Origin: Streptomyces sp. WMMB 322
GTDB lineage: Bacteria > Actinomycetota > Actinomycetes > Streptomycetales > Streptomycetaceae
Length of the DNA stretch: 64,000 nucleotides
Assembly: GCF_900090145.1 (NCBI RefSeq)
Contig: NZ_FMHI01000007.1
Coordinates: forward strand, 186,001-250,000
Reading direction: 5' to 3'
The position numbers were made by a program, and so were the translations under genes. The notes beneath the pieces are model-generated. The model was not told where the DNA came from. It did not search any database and saw nothing but the letters and a program-made list of their open reading frames with translations. This document shows positions 1 through 10,239 of this stretch, in pieces (the first letter of the stretch is position 1; each line of letters begins with the position of its first letter).

Positions 1-646
1 GGGCACCGGCGGGCAGCTTCAGGCCGGCGCAGCCGACGGCCTCACCCTGGAGCCGGGCGACGAGGAACAGGCCGCTCGGGGGCCGGAGTTCACCCGCGTC
101 GGGCAGCAGGCTCCGTGCCGGGTCGAAGCCGGTGTAGAAGCGCTCCTGGAGCTCCGTGAAGTAGCCCTGCAGGCAGTGCCGGGCGTCGGGGTGGTCCGGG
201 TCGACGGTGTCCAGGGTGACCGTTCCGGCGGTCAGCAGCCGGTCGACCTCGGCCATGGCCGCGACCAGGCGTGCACGCTGGGCGCTGTTGAGCGGCTCCA
301 GCATGGAGCCGGCCAGTTCGTCGCTGCGGCCGTCCAGCACGGCGCGTTCCGCGCGGCCGGTGCCGGTGAGCCGGACGGTGCGCACCCGCCTGTCCCGGGG
401 GTGCGGCTCCACCGTCACCAGCCCGGCGGCCTCCAGGGAGCGCAGGAGCCGGCTGATGTAGCCGGAGTCGAGGCCGAGGCGCTCGCGAAGCCGCCGTACG
501 TCCTGCCCCTGCTCGCCGATCTCCCAGAGCAGCCGGGCCTCGCCGACGGGCCTGTCGCGGCCCAGGTAGTGGTCGCAGAGCACGCCCACGCGTTCGGTGA
601 CGGTGCGGTTGAACCGCCGCACCTGGTCGATCTGCACATCAGCCAT
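1..646 (-). CDS. MarR-type regulator fused to GNAT acetyltransferase (C-terminus cut by window edge)
   Basis: The visible N-terminal 215 residues begin MADVQIDQVRRFNRTVTERV. They form a winged-helix MarR domain (about residues 10-145), with the recognition-helix region near RLGLDSGYISRLLRSLE and the wing near PHPRDRRVRTVRLT. A linker follows, then the first strands of a GNAT fold (SGLFLVARLQGEAVGCAGLK). MarR-GNAT fusions are a known actinobacterial architecture. They are usually annotated as regulator/N-acetyltransferase, with substrates mostly unknown. The gene reads leftward and leaves the window, so the acetyl-CoA loop cannot be checked. The ATG at 646 lies inside a perfect inverted repeat. 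A TAGAGT -10-like box sits 6 nt before it, which suggests a leaderless transcript repressed by its own product. Confidence 0.85.
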   Translation of the reverse strand, partial: MADVQIDQVRRFNRTVTERVGVLCDHYLGRDRPVGEARLLWEIGEQGQDVRRLRERLGLDSGYISRLLRSLEAAGLVTVEPHPRDRRVRTVRLTGTGRAERAVLDGRSDELAGSMLEPLNSAQRARLVAAMAEVDRLLTAGTVTLDTVDPDHPDARHCLQGYFTELQERFYTGFDPARSLLPDAGELRPPSGLFLVARLQGEAVGCAGLKLPAGA

Positions 647-669
647 TCTCTGACTCTAGTCAGAGAATG
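644..669 (-). promoter_or_regulatory. Palindromic operator overlapping the start codon of the MarR-GNAT gene
   Basis: Perfect inverted repeat with 12-bp arms (CATTCTCTGACT / AGTCAGAGAATG) and a 2-bp centre. It contains the ATG of the gene and a TAGAGT hexamer (653-658, minus strand) spaced as a -10 box for a leaderless start. This size and symmetry fit a MarR dimer site. A protein bound here would block both the polymerase and the start codon. The operator role is inferred from sequence only. Confidence 0.7.
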
Positions 670-716
670 CGCACAGGACCAGGGGCGGCGCCCGTAACAC
701 CTCACATCGCGGGAGT

Positions 717-2294
717 TCAGCCCTCCTGCCGGGCCGCCACCTTCTCCAGCGCCGCATCCACGCGGGCCAGCGTGCGCTCGCGGCCCAGGACTTCGAGGGA
801 CTCGAAGAGCGGCAGGCCCACCGTGCGGCCCGTGACCGCGACACGCACCGGAGCCTGGGCCTTGCCGAGCTTGAGGCCGTGCTCCTCGCCCGCCGCCAGC
901 ACCGCGTCCTTGAGGGCCTCGGCCTTCCAGTCGGCGCCGGATAGCTTCGTACGGGCGGTGCGCAGCACGTCCTCTGCGCCGGGCTTCATCGCCTTCGTCC
1001 AGGACGCCTCGTCCTCCACGGGCTCGTCCAGGAAGAGGAAGTCGACGTTGGCGGTGATGTCGGACAGGACCGTCAGCCGCGTCTGGGCGAGGGGGGCCAG
1101 CTCCTCGAAGGCGGCCCTGTCGAACGACTCCTCGCGCCACGGAGCGTAGGGGGCGTGCAGCCAGGGCTCGCAGGCCGCGACGAAGTCCCCGGGCGGCATC
1201 TCACGCAGGTGCGTGGCGTTGATGGCCTCGCACTTCTTCAGGTCGAAGCGGGCCGGGTTGGCGTTGACTTCGGAGATCTCGAAGGCGGCGATCATCTCGT
1301 CGAGCGAGAAGATGTCGCGGTCCTCGGCGATCGACCAGCCCAGCAGCGCAAGGTAGTTGAGCAGCCCCTGCGGCAGGAACCCGCGCTCGCGGTAGAGGTT
1401 GAGGGAGGCCTGCGGGTCGCGCTTGGAGAGCTTCTTGTTGCCCTCGCCCATCACGTACGGGAGATGACCGAAGGCGGGAATCGTGCCGGCGCCGACGCCG
1501 AGCTGCGCGAGGGCCCGGTAGAGGGCGATCTGGCGGGGGGTGGAGGAGAGCAGGTCCTCGCCGCGCAGCACGTGCGTGATCTCCATCAGCGCGTCGTCGA
1601 CGGGGTTGACCAGCGTGTAGAGCGGCGCTCCGTTGGCGCGGACGATGCCGTAGTCCGTCACGTTCTCCGGTGCGAACGTCAGCTCACCGCGGACCAGGTC
1701 GGTGAAGGTGATCGGCTCGTCCGGCATGCGGAAGCGGACGATGTGCGTGCGTCCTTCGGCCTCGTACGCGGCGATCTGCTCCGCGGTCAGCTCGCGGCAC
1801 TTGCCGTCGTAGCCGGAGGGCCTGCCGGCCTTGCGGGCGGCCTCGCGGCGCACCTCCAGCTCCTCGGCGGTGCAGTAGCACGGGTAGGCGAAGCCCTCCC
1901 CCTGGAGCCTTGCCGCGATGTCGGCGTAGATCTCGGTGCGCTGCGACTGACGGTACGGGCCGTGCGGGCCTCCCCCTGGGCCTGCGGCCCGGGCGGTACC
2001 CCCAGGGCCCCCGGAGGCGGCGTCGAACGCCGTGGGTCCCTCGTCCCAGTCGAGGCCGAGCCAGCGCATGGAGTCCAGCAGCTGCTCGTAGGACTCCTCC
2101 GTGTCGCGGGCGGCGTCGGTGTCCTCGATGCGGAAGACGAGCGTGCCGCCGTGGTGCCGGGCGAACGCCCAGTTGAACAGGGCGGTCCGGATCAGGCCGA
2201 CGTGGGGGTTGCCCGTCGGTGAGGGGCAGAACCGTACGCGTACGTCCTTCGTGACGGCCGTGGACGGGGATGCGGGCGCGGTCGCCTCAGTCAC
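717..2294 (-). CDS. gltX: Glutamyl-tRNA synthetase
   Basis: 525 aa class I aminoacyl-tRNA synthetase that charges tRNA-Glu in the cytoplasm. The Rossmann HIGH signature appears as [17 protein letters not shown] near residue 30, and the KMSKS loop as NKKLSKRD near residue 285. The C-terminal helical anticodon-binding region is complete. Many actinobacteria lack GlnRS and use this enzyme with Asp/Glu-tRNA amidotransferase, so it may be non-discriminating (family knowledge). The GTG start overlaps the stop of the upstream hydrolase gene by 8 nt, which suggests coupled translation. Residues about 92-109 are a Gly/Pro-rich insertion encoded by a REP-like palindrome, not by conserved synthetase sequence. 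Confidence 0.97.
   Translation of the reverse strand: MTEATAPASPSTAVTKDVRVRFCPSPTGNPHVGLIRTALFNWAFARHHGGTLVFRIEDTDAARDTEESYEQLLDSMRWLGLDWDEGPTAFDAASGGPGGTARAAGPGGGPHGPYRQSQRTEIYADIAARLQGEGFAYPCYCTAEELEVRREAARKAGRPSGYDGKCRELTAEQIAAYEAEGRTHIVRFRMPDEPITFTDLVRGELTFAPENVTDYGIVRANGAPLYTLVNPVDDALMEITHVLRGEDLLSSTPRQIALYRALAQLGVGAGTIPAFGHLPYVMGEGNKKLSKRDPQASLNLYRERGFLPQGLLNYLALLGWSIAEDRDIFSLDEMIAAFEISEVNANPARFDLKKCEAINATHLREMPPGDFVAACEPWLHAPYAPWREESFDRAAFEELAPLAQTRLTVLSDITANVDFLFLDEPVEDEASWTKAMKPGAEDVLRTARTKLSGADWKAEALKDAVLAAGEEHGLKLGKAQAPVRVAVTGRTVGLPLFESLEVLGRERTLARVDAALEKVAARQEG
1969..2017. repeat. REP-like palindrome inserted in frame in gltX
   Basis: The sequence runs CCTCCCCCTGGGCC-TGC-GGCCCGGGCGG-TACCCCCAGGG and on. 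It is the same element, in the opposite orientation, as the copy at 41648-41675, and it resembles the degenerate pair at 39841-39910. It codes for a Gly-rich loop in GltX without breaking the frame. Confidence 0.7.
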
Positions 2295-3069
2295 GCTTGA
2301 CCACCTTGTTGGTGAGAGTGCCGATGCCTTCGATGGTGACGGCGACCTCGTCGCCGACGACGAGCGGGCCGACGCCCGCCGGGGTTCCGGTCAGGATGAC
2401 GTCGCCCGGCAGCAGCGTCATGGCCTCCGTGATGTGGACGACCAGGTCCTCGACGGAGCGGACCATCTCGCTCGTGCGGCCGAGCTGGCGCTGCTCTCCG
2501 TTGACGGTGCACATCACGCCGAGGTCGGAGGCGTCCAGCTCGGTCTCGACCCACGGGCCGAGCGGGCAGGAGGTGTCGAAGCCCTTGGCCCGGGCCCACT
2601 GCGACTCGGTGCGCTGGATGTCGCGGGCGGTGATGTCGTTGCCGCAGGTGTAGCCGAGGATCACGTCCTTGACGCGCTCACGGGGCACGTCCTTGCACAA
2701 CCGGCCGATGACGACGGCAAGTTCGGCCTCGTAGTGCACCTCGGACGAGAAGGACGGATAGGTCACCGGGTCGTGCGGGCCGCACACGGATGTGGACGGC
2801 TTGAAGAAGACGACCGGGGAGTCGGGGACCTCGTTGCCCAACTCCTTGGCGTGCTCGGCATAGTTGCGGCCGACGGCGACGACCTTGTTGGGCAGCACGG
2901 GCGGCAGCAGCCGGACCTTGTCCAGGGGGATCTTCTGGCCCGAGCGCTCGAACTCCGCGAAGGGGTGGCCCTTGATGATGTCGAGCACGGGGCCGCCTTC
3001 GGTCTGCGCGTCCCCTTCCACGACACCGAAGGCGACGTTGCCGTCGAGGGAGAATCTTGCGATGCGCAC
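2287..3069 (-). CDS. Fumarylacetoacetate hydrolase family protein
   Basis: 260 aa, beginning [20 protein letters not shown] from a GTG. The C-terminal FAH fold covers about residues 60-258. Metal ligands typical of the family are visible as the acidic pair in [12 protein letters not shown], and the ND/RD pair in [11 protein letters not shown] is also present. The ending [21 protein letters not shown] is standard for bacterial FAH-domain proteins, which cleave C-C bonds in acylpyruvates or act as 2-hydroxyhepta-2,4-diene-1,7-dioate isomerases or oxaloacetate decarboxylases. The exact substrate cannot be told from sequence. It overlaps gltX by 8 nt, probably as first gene of a two-gene transcript. 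A 22-bp tandem repeat lies just upstream. Confidence 0.93.
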   Translation of the reverse strand: MRIARFSLDGNVAFGVVEGDAQTEGGPVLDIIKGHPFAEFERSGQKIPLDKVRLLPPVLPNKVVAVGRNYAEHAKELGNEVPDSPVVFFKPSTSVCGPHDPVTYPSFSSEVHYEAELAVVIGRLCKDVPRERVKDVILGYTCGNDITARDIQRTESQWARAKGFDTSCPLGPWVETELDASDLGVMCTVNGEQRQLGRTSEMVRSVEDLVVHITEAMTLLPGDVILTGTPAGVGPLVVGDEVAVTIEGIGTLTNKVVKRD

Positions 3070-3090
3070 GGGTTCGGGCTGCCCTTCTGA

Positions 3091-3134
3091 CGTGGCCGGA
3101 CGGGGTGACGACCGTGGCCGGACGGGGTGACGAC
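3091..3134. repeat. Two perfect tandem 22-bp units upstream of the FAH-family gene
   Basis: The unit CGTGGCCGGACGGGGTGACG plus AC is present twice with no gap, 22-65 bp upstream of the GTG start at 3069. It could be a paired regulator site or a recent slippage duplication. The rest of the gap (3135-3334) is GC-rich, and I see no gene or RNA in it. Confidence 0.6.
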
Positions 3135-3334
3135 GCTCCAGCGTATTCCACGCGGCCGGGTGGGCCTCGCCCCCACCCTCCCGCTGCCGCTTCGCCGACC
3201 CGGGCTCGGCCGCACGGGCACGCTATGGCAGGGGCGGCTGCGGCGGCGGGCGATGGTGGCTCGCGGGCACCCTCACCGGCGCACCGGGTGCGCGTGCGGT
3301 CCCGTGCGGCCGGGAGACGGGCGCGAAGGTGCAG

Positions 3335-3372
3335 ACGACGAGAGCCGGACCACAGGTCCGGCTCTTCGTCGT
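3335..3372 (-). terminator. Terminator after first conservon
   Basis: Stem of 17 bp (ACGACGAGAGCCGGACC, loop ACA, GGTCCGGCTC-TTCGTCGT with one bulged T), 30 nt beyond the cvnD1 stop. There is no U-tract, as is usual in Streptomyces. Confidence 0.75.
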
Positions 3373-3401
3373 GCGGAGCGGCCTCGGCCGCCCCCGGGTG
3401 C

Positions 3402-3986
3402 CTAACGCAGTCGTGCCATCAGCGCGTGCTCGACCAGCGTGATCAGCGCGCTCTTCGCGTCCGCGCGGTGACGGGCGTCCGTGGTGATGATCGGGGCGTC
3501 GGGCCCGATCTGAAGGGCCTCGCGCACCTCCTCCGGCGTGTAGGGCTGATGCCCGTCGAAGCCGTTCAGCGCGATCACGAACGGAAGGCCGGAGTTCTCG
3601 AAGTAGTCCACTGCGGGAAAGCAGTCCGCGAGACGGCGCGTGTCGACGAGGACGACGGCACCGATCGCACCGCGCACCAGGTCGTCCCACATGAACCAGA
3701 AGCGGTCCTGCCCGGGTGTACCGAAGAGGTACAGGATCAGGTCCTGGTCCAGGGTGATGCGGCCGAAGTCCATGGCCACCGTGGTGGTGGTCTTGTCCGC
3801 GGTGTGCGACAGGTCGTCGATACCCGCCGACGCCGAAGTCATCACGGCCTCGGTGCGCAGCGGATTGATCTCCGACACGGCACCGACGAACGTCGTCTTG
3901 CCCACACCGAATCCGCCAGCAACCACGATCTTCGCGGAAGTGGTGGAACGGGCAGCAGCGCCGCCGCTAGAGCTTCCGAAGTCCAC
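3402..3986 (-). CDS. cvnD: Conservon Ras/MglA-like GTPase CvnD (copy 1)
   Basis: 194 aa small GTPase, last gene of the first conservon. The P-loop GGFGVGKTT is near residue 26, the switch II G3 motif FGTPGQDRF near residue 90, and a base-recognition variant LNGFD replaces NKxD. It belongs to the ATP/GTP-binding protein family found downstream of CvnC in Streptomyces, which assembles with CvnA-C at the membrane in a G-protein-like switch (established for conservons in general). Its start lies 20 nt inside cvnC1, as in copy 2. The body differs from the CvnD at 8732-9352 at only about nine positions; the N-terminal tail differs more. Confidence 0.95.
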   Translation of the reverse strand: MDFGSSSGGAAARSTTSAKIVVAGGFGVGKTTFVGAVSEINPLRTEAVMTSASAGIDDLSHTADKTTTTVAMDFGRITLDQDLILYLFGTPGQDRFWFMWDDLVRGAIGAVVLVDTRRLADCFPAVDYFENSGLPFVIALNGFDGHQPYTPEEVREALQIGPDAPIITTDARHRADAKSALITLVEHALMARLR

Positions 3987-4632
3987 TGAGCACCCTTTCG
4001 AGCAGTGTCACGTCTGGCTGGCCGTCGGAGTCGGTGTCGTCGCCGCCTGGCTGGTGGATGGCGACAAGACCCGCTTCGGCCAGGTCGGCGACGAGGATAC
4101 GGGCGACGCCGAGGGGAATGGTGAGAAGTGCGGAGATCTCAGCTACCGATTTGATCTCGTAACACAGGCGGCAGATCCGCTGGTGCTCGGGCAACTGCCC
4201 CTGCAGCCTGGCGGGTTCGGCCGAGGTGTGCACCAGCGCCTCGATGGCGAGCTGGTAGCGGGGACGGGTCCGTCCACCCGTCATGGCATACGGGCGCACC
4301 AGCGGCTGCTGCTCGCTGCGGCCACCCTGGTAGGCCTGGTCCTTGCGCGGCTGCGGCTGCACCGGCTGGATGCGGGGCGGCGGCGCCTGTTCGAACTGGC
4401 GCCGCTCGAACTCGCGGTCGTAGCGCGACGAGTCGTACGCCCCTTCCTCGTACCGCGAGGTCTGGCGGCGTCGCGGGCCCGGCGGTGGCTGGGCCGGCCC
4501 CTGCATCTCGTCGCCGGGCTGCCCGCCGGCGGCATGCCTGCTGGGCGCGGAGGGGAAGTTGAAGCGCTTGAGGGGCTCGTTCTCGCCATGACCGCTGCCG
4601 TACGAGGACGGACCGCCTGGGGGCAATGTCAT
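3967..4632 (-). CDS. cvnC: Conservon DUF742 protein CvnC (copy 1)
   Basis: 221 aa. The C-terminal 120 residues are the DUF742 winged-helix-like domain (LVRPYAMTGGRTRPRYQLAI through DVTLLERVLSGLRKL). The N-terminal 100 residues are Pro/Arg/Gln-rich and disordered-looking, and are absent from the second copy. The ATG at 4632 has a strong Shine-Dalgarno (GGAGGAAAC). It sits between cvnB1 (134 nt upstream) and cvnD1 (20-nt overlap). DUF742 proteins are the third member of every conservon; their molecular role is unclear. Confidence 0.93.
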   Translation of the reverse strand: MTLPPGGPSSYGSGHGENEPLKRFNFPSAPSRHAAGGQPGDEMQGPAQPPPGPRRRQTSRYEEGAYDSSRYDREFERRQFEQAPPPRIQPVQPQPRKDQAYQGGRSEQQPLVRPYAMTGGRTRPRYQLAIEALVHTSAEPARLQGQLPEHQRICRLCYEIKSVAEISALLTIPLGVARILVADLAEAGLVAIHQPGGDDTDSDGQPDVTLLERVLSGLRKL

Positions 4633-4766
4633 GTTTCCTCCTCCGACTCACGGATGTGCGGGCCACATTGTTCCGTCCTGCTTCAGCACCACCTTCAGCG
4701 GCACCGCACTCAACGCACCTTATGGCGCCTGGGCGCAACGCGCACTGCCTGTCTGCCGGTTGGGAA

Positions 4767-5189
4767 CTAGTTCAGCAGGCTTCCTTGCAGTTCAGCGCGG
4801 AGGTCGGGTGTGAGAACCGTGCCTGCGCGGTCGACGAGAAGTGCCATTTCGTAGCCGACAAGTCCGATGTCGGCCTCGGGATGTGCGAGAACTGCGAGCG
4901 CCGAGCCGTCGGAGATGGACATGATGAAGAGAAATCCTCGCTCCATCTCCACAACCGTCTGATTGACGCTGCCGCCCTCGAAGATGCGGGAGGCTCCGGC
5001 GGTGAGTGAGGTAAGCCCGGACGCGACTGCCGCCAGCTGGTCGGCGCGGTCACGCGGGAAGCCCTCGGACATCGCGAGCAGAAGTCCGTCCGCAGAGACC
5101 ACCACTGTGTGGGAAACACCCGGGGTGCTGTCCACGAAGTTGGTGATCAACCAGTTCAGGTTCTGCGCCGCCTGGCTCATCGGGCTCAC
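4767..5189 (-). CDS. cvnB: Conservon roadblock/LC7 protein CvnB (copy 1)
   Basis: 140 aa roadblock/LC7-domain protein, thought to act like an MglB-type partner of the CvnD GTPase. The GTG at 5189 is chosen because AGGAG lies 7 nt before it and the gene follows the cvnA1 stop by 1 nt (TAG-T-GTG). An in-frame ATG 9 nt later is poorly spaced from that site. The sequence MSQAAQNLNWLITNFV is followed by the typical alternating strands and helices over the full length. It differs from the copy at 9817-10239 at about six of 140 positions. Confidence 0.94.
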   Translation of the reverse strand: MSPMSQAAQNLNWLITNFVDSTPGVSHTVVVSADGLLLAMSEGFPRDRADQLAAVASGLTSLTAGASRIFEGGSVNQTVVEMERGFLFIMSISDGSALAVLAHPEADIGLVGYEMALLVDRAGTVLTPDLRAELQGSLLN

Positions 5190-5190
5190 A

Positions 5191-8370
<3,180 letters not shown>

Positions 8371-8655
8371 CTCTTGACCCTCGGTGTCCGTGTCCGACGT
8401 CCATGGGTCGGCGACGTGCCAACTCGTTACTGCTGAGTTCAGCGCATTTCAGCACGTCAGGGCCGAGTCCACCAAACACCTGCGCGGAGGCCCCGGCGGG
8501 AGTCAACAGGCCCCGGAAACCGGGCACATGCGGGCAAGGAGGGCAAATGGACCGGATTTTGTGAGCAGAGTGAAGCCTTGCGCTCGCCAGCCGTGTTCAC
8601 GGCGGCGTAATTCACTGTCGAAACGTTATGAACATGAAGGAGTTCAGGACGAACA
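8371..8655 (-). promoter_or_regulatory. Upstream region of first conservon
   Basis: 285 nt without a credible gene, between cvnA1 and the terminator of the second conservon. It must hold the cvnA1 promoter, but no clear -35/-10 pair stands out. An AT-richer patch near 8608-8640 contains GAAACGTTAT, also present at about 31999-32008. Confidence 0.45.
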
Positions 8656-8691
8656 ACACAGCCGGGCGGAGGAGCTCCTGCCCGGCTGTGT
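8656..8691 (-). terminator. Terminator after second conservon
   Basis: Perfect 12-bp stem ACACAGCCGGGC / GCCCGGCTGTGT with a 12-nt loop that is itself self-complementary (AGGAGCTCCT). It lies 40 nt beyond the cvnD2 stop and separates the two conservons. Confidence 0.8.
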
Positions 8692-8731
8692 GATCAACTC
8701 GCCGAACGGCGCGTCGAGTTGGCTGCGCCTC

Positions 8732-9352
8732 TCACTTGAGCCGGGCGAGCAGGGCGTGCTCGACCAGCGTGATCAGGGCACTCTTCGCCTCGGCGCGGTG
8801 CCTGGCGTCGGTGACGATGATGGGAGCGTCCGGGCCGATCTGCAGGGCCTCGCGGACCTCTTCGGGCGTGTAGGGCTGATGCCCGTCGAAACCGTTCAGC
8901 GCGATGATGAACGGCAGGCCCGAGTTCTCGAAGTAGTCCACAGCCGGGAAGCAGTCCGCCAGACGGCGGGTGTCCACCAGGACGACCGCGCCGATCGCGC
9001 CGCGGACCAAGTCGTCCCACATGAACCAGAAACGATCCTGTCCGGGCGTGCCGAAGAGGTACAGGATCAGGTCGTCGTCGAGCGTGATGCGGCCGAAGTC
9101 CATGGCCACCGTCGTGGTGGTCTTGCCTCCGGTGTGGGTCAGATCGTCGATCCCGGCGGACGCCGACGTCATGACCGCTTCGGTACGGAGGGGATTGATC
9201 TCGGAGACCGCACCCACGAAGGTCGTCTTGCCCACACCGAAGCCGCCGGCCACCACGATCTTCGCGGAGGTCGTCGAACGGCCGGGCGTCGGGGCTCCGG
9301 CTCCGTAACCCACCATCTGGCCCGTCTGCGGGCTAGAGCTTGCGAAGTCCAC
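8732..9352 (-). CDS. cvnD: Conservon Ras/MglA-like GTPase CvnD (copy 2)
   Basis: 206 aa, with the same GTPase motifs as copy 1 (GGFGVGKTT, FGTPGQDRF, LNGFD). The N-terminal tail is 12 residues longer and unrelated in detail (MDFASSSPQTGQMVGYG). From TTSAKIVV to the end only about nine residues differ from copy 1, mostly conservative. Its start overlaps cvnC2 by 20 nt, as in copy 1. The closeness implies recent duplication, gene conversion or strong purifying selection. The two GTPases could in principle serve either receptor. Confidence 0.95.
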   Translation of the reverse strand: MDFASSSPQTGQMVGYGAGAPTPGRSTTSAKIVVAGGFGVGKTTFVGAVSEINPLRTEAVMTSASAGIDDLTHTGGKTTTTVAMDFGRITLDDDLILYLFGTPGQDRFWFMWDDLVRGAIGAVVLVDTRRLADCFPAVDYFENSGLPFIIALNGFDGHQPYTPEEVREALQIGPDAPIIVTDARHRAEAKSALITLVEHALLARLK

Positions 9353-9743
9353 TGAGCACCCTTTCGAGCAACGTCACATCTGGCGCGCCGCCGGGCTCGG
9401 AGCCACCGCCGGGCTGGTGGATGGCCACCATTCCGGCCTCGGCGAGATCGGCGACCAGGATCCGGGCCACACCCAGCGGTATCGCCAACAGGGCCGATAC
9501 CTCCGCGACCGACTTGACCTCCCGGCACAGATGACAGATGCGCTGGTGTTCCGGGAGAAGACCCTGGAGCTGAACCGGGTCGGCGCTCGTGCTCACCAGC
9601 GCTTCGATGGCGAGCTGATAGCGCGGCCGGGTTCGGCCGCCCGTCATCGCATAAGGGCGCACCAGCGGCTGGTCGCCCTCACCTCCGTACGGTGCGTGCT
9701 GGTATGGGGCACCGTACGGGCCGGGCGAGGCTGGCGGGGTCAT
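9333..9743 (-). CDS. cvnC: Conservon DUF742 protein CvnC (copy 2)
   Basis: 136 aa DUF742 protein. The ATG at 9743 follows a strong GGAGGAGCC, and this gives the usual family length; the reading frame stays open farther upstream only as overlap with cvnB2. The short N-terminal tail (MTPPASPGPYGAPYQH) is followed by the conserved block QPLVRPYAMTGGRTRPRYQL and the C-terminal LERVLSGLRKL shared with copy 1. It lacks the 85-residue extension of copy 1, so the paralogues differ mainly in disordered sequence. Confidence 0.93.
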   Translation of the reverse strand: MTPPASPGPYGAPYQHAPYGGEGDQPLVRPYAMTGGRTRPRYQLAIEALVSTSADPVQLQGLLPEHQRICHLCREVKSVAEVSALLAIPLGVARILVADLAEAGMVAIHQPGGGSEPGGAPDVTLLERVLSGLRKL

Positions 9744-9816
9744 GGCTCCTCCGGGGAAGGCATGAGGTCGGGGTCGGCTAACGGTCTGAGGTGGCTCATG
9801 TCGGGAGGCTTTCGGA

Positions 9817-10239
9817 TCAGTTGAGGATGCTCCCCTGCAGTTCTGCGCGCACGTCAGGGGTGAGGACGGTTCCTGCGCGGTCCACGAGCAGTGCCATCTC
9901 GTATCCGATGAGACCGATGTCAGCCTCAGGATGGGCGAGGACGGCCAGGGACGAGCCGTCGGAGATGGACATGATGAAGAGGAAGCCTCGCTCCATCTCC
10001 ACCACGGTCTGGTTGACGGGGCCTCCCTCGAAGATGCGGGAGGCACCCGCGGTGAGTGAGGTCAGCCCGGACGCGACCGCCGCCAACTGATCGGCGCGGT
10101 CGCGCGGGAATCCCTCGGACATGGCCAGAAGGAGGCCGTCCGCGGAGACCACCACCGTGTGCGACACACCTGGGGTGTTGTCCACGAAGTTGGTGATCAA
10201 CCAGTTCAGATTCTGCGCCGCCTGGCTCATCGGACTCAA
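9817..10239 (-). CDS. cvnB: Conservon roadblock/LC7 protein CvnB (copy 2)
   Basis: 140 aa roadblock/LC7 protein, about 134 of 140 residues identical to copy 1. The start is a TTG at 10239, directly abutting the cvnA2 stop (TAG-TTG) with GGAG 6 nt before it. The in-frame ATG at 10230 is 15 nt from that site and is less likely. The same junction in copy 1 uses GTG. The order cvnA-B-C-D and the spacing match a canonical conservon. Confidence 0.94.
   Translation of the reverse strand: MSPMSQAAQNLNWLITNFVDNTPGVSHTVVVSADGLLLAMSEGFPRDRADQLAAVASGLTSLTAGASRIFEGGPVNQTVVEMERGFLFIMSISDGSSLAVLAHPEADIGLIGYEMALLVDRAGTVLTPDVRAELQGSILN

Noticed and set aside
3135..3334. Possible tRNA near gltX
   Set aside because: No cloverleaf, T-loop (GTTCGAATC-like) or acceptor pairing found here or elsewhere in the window.
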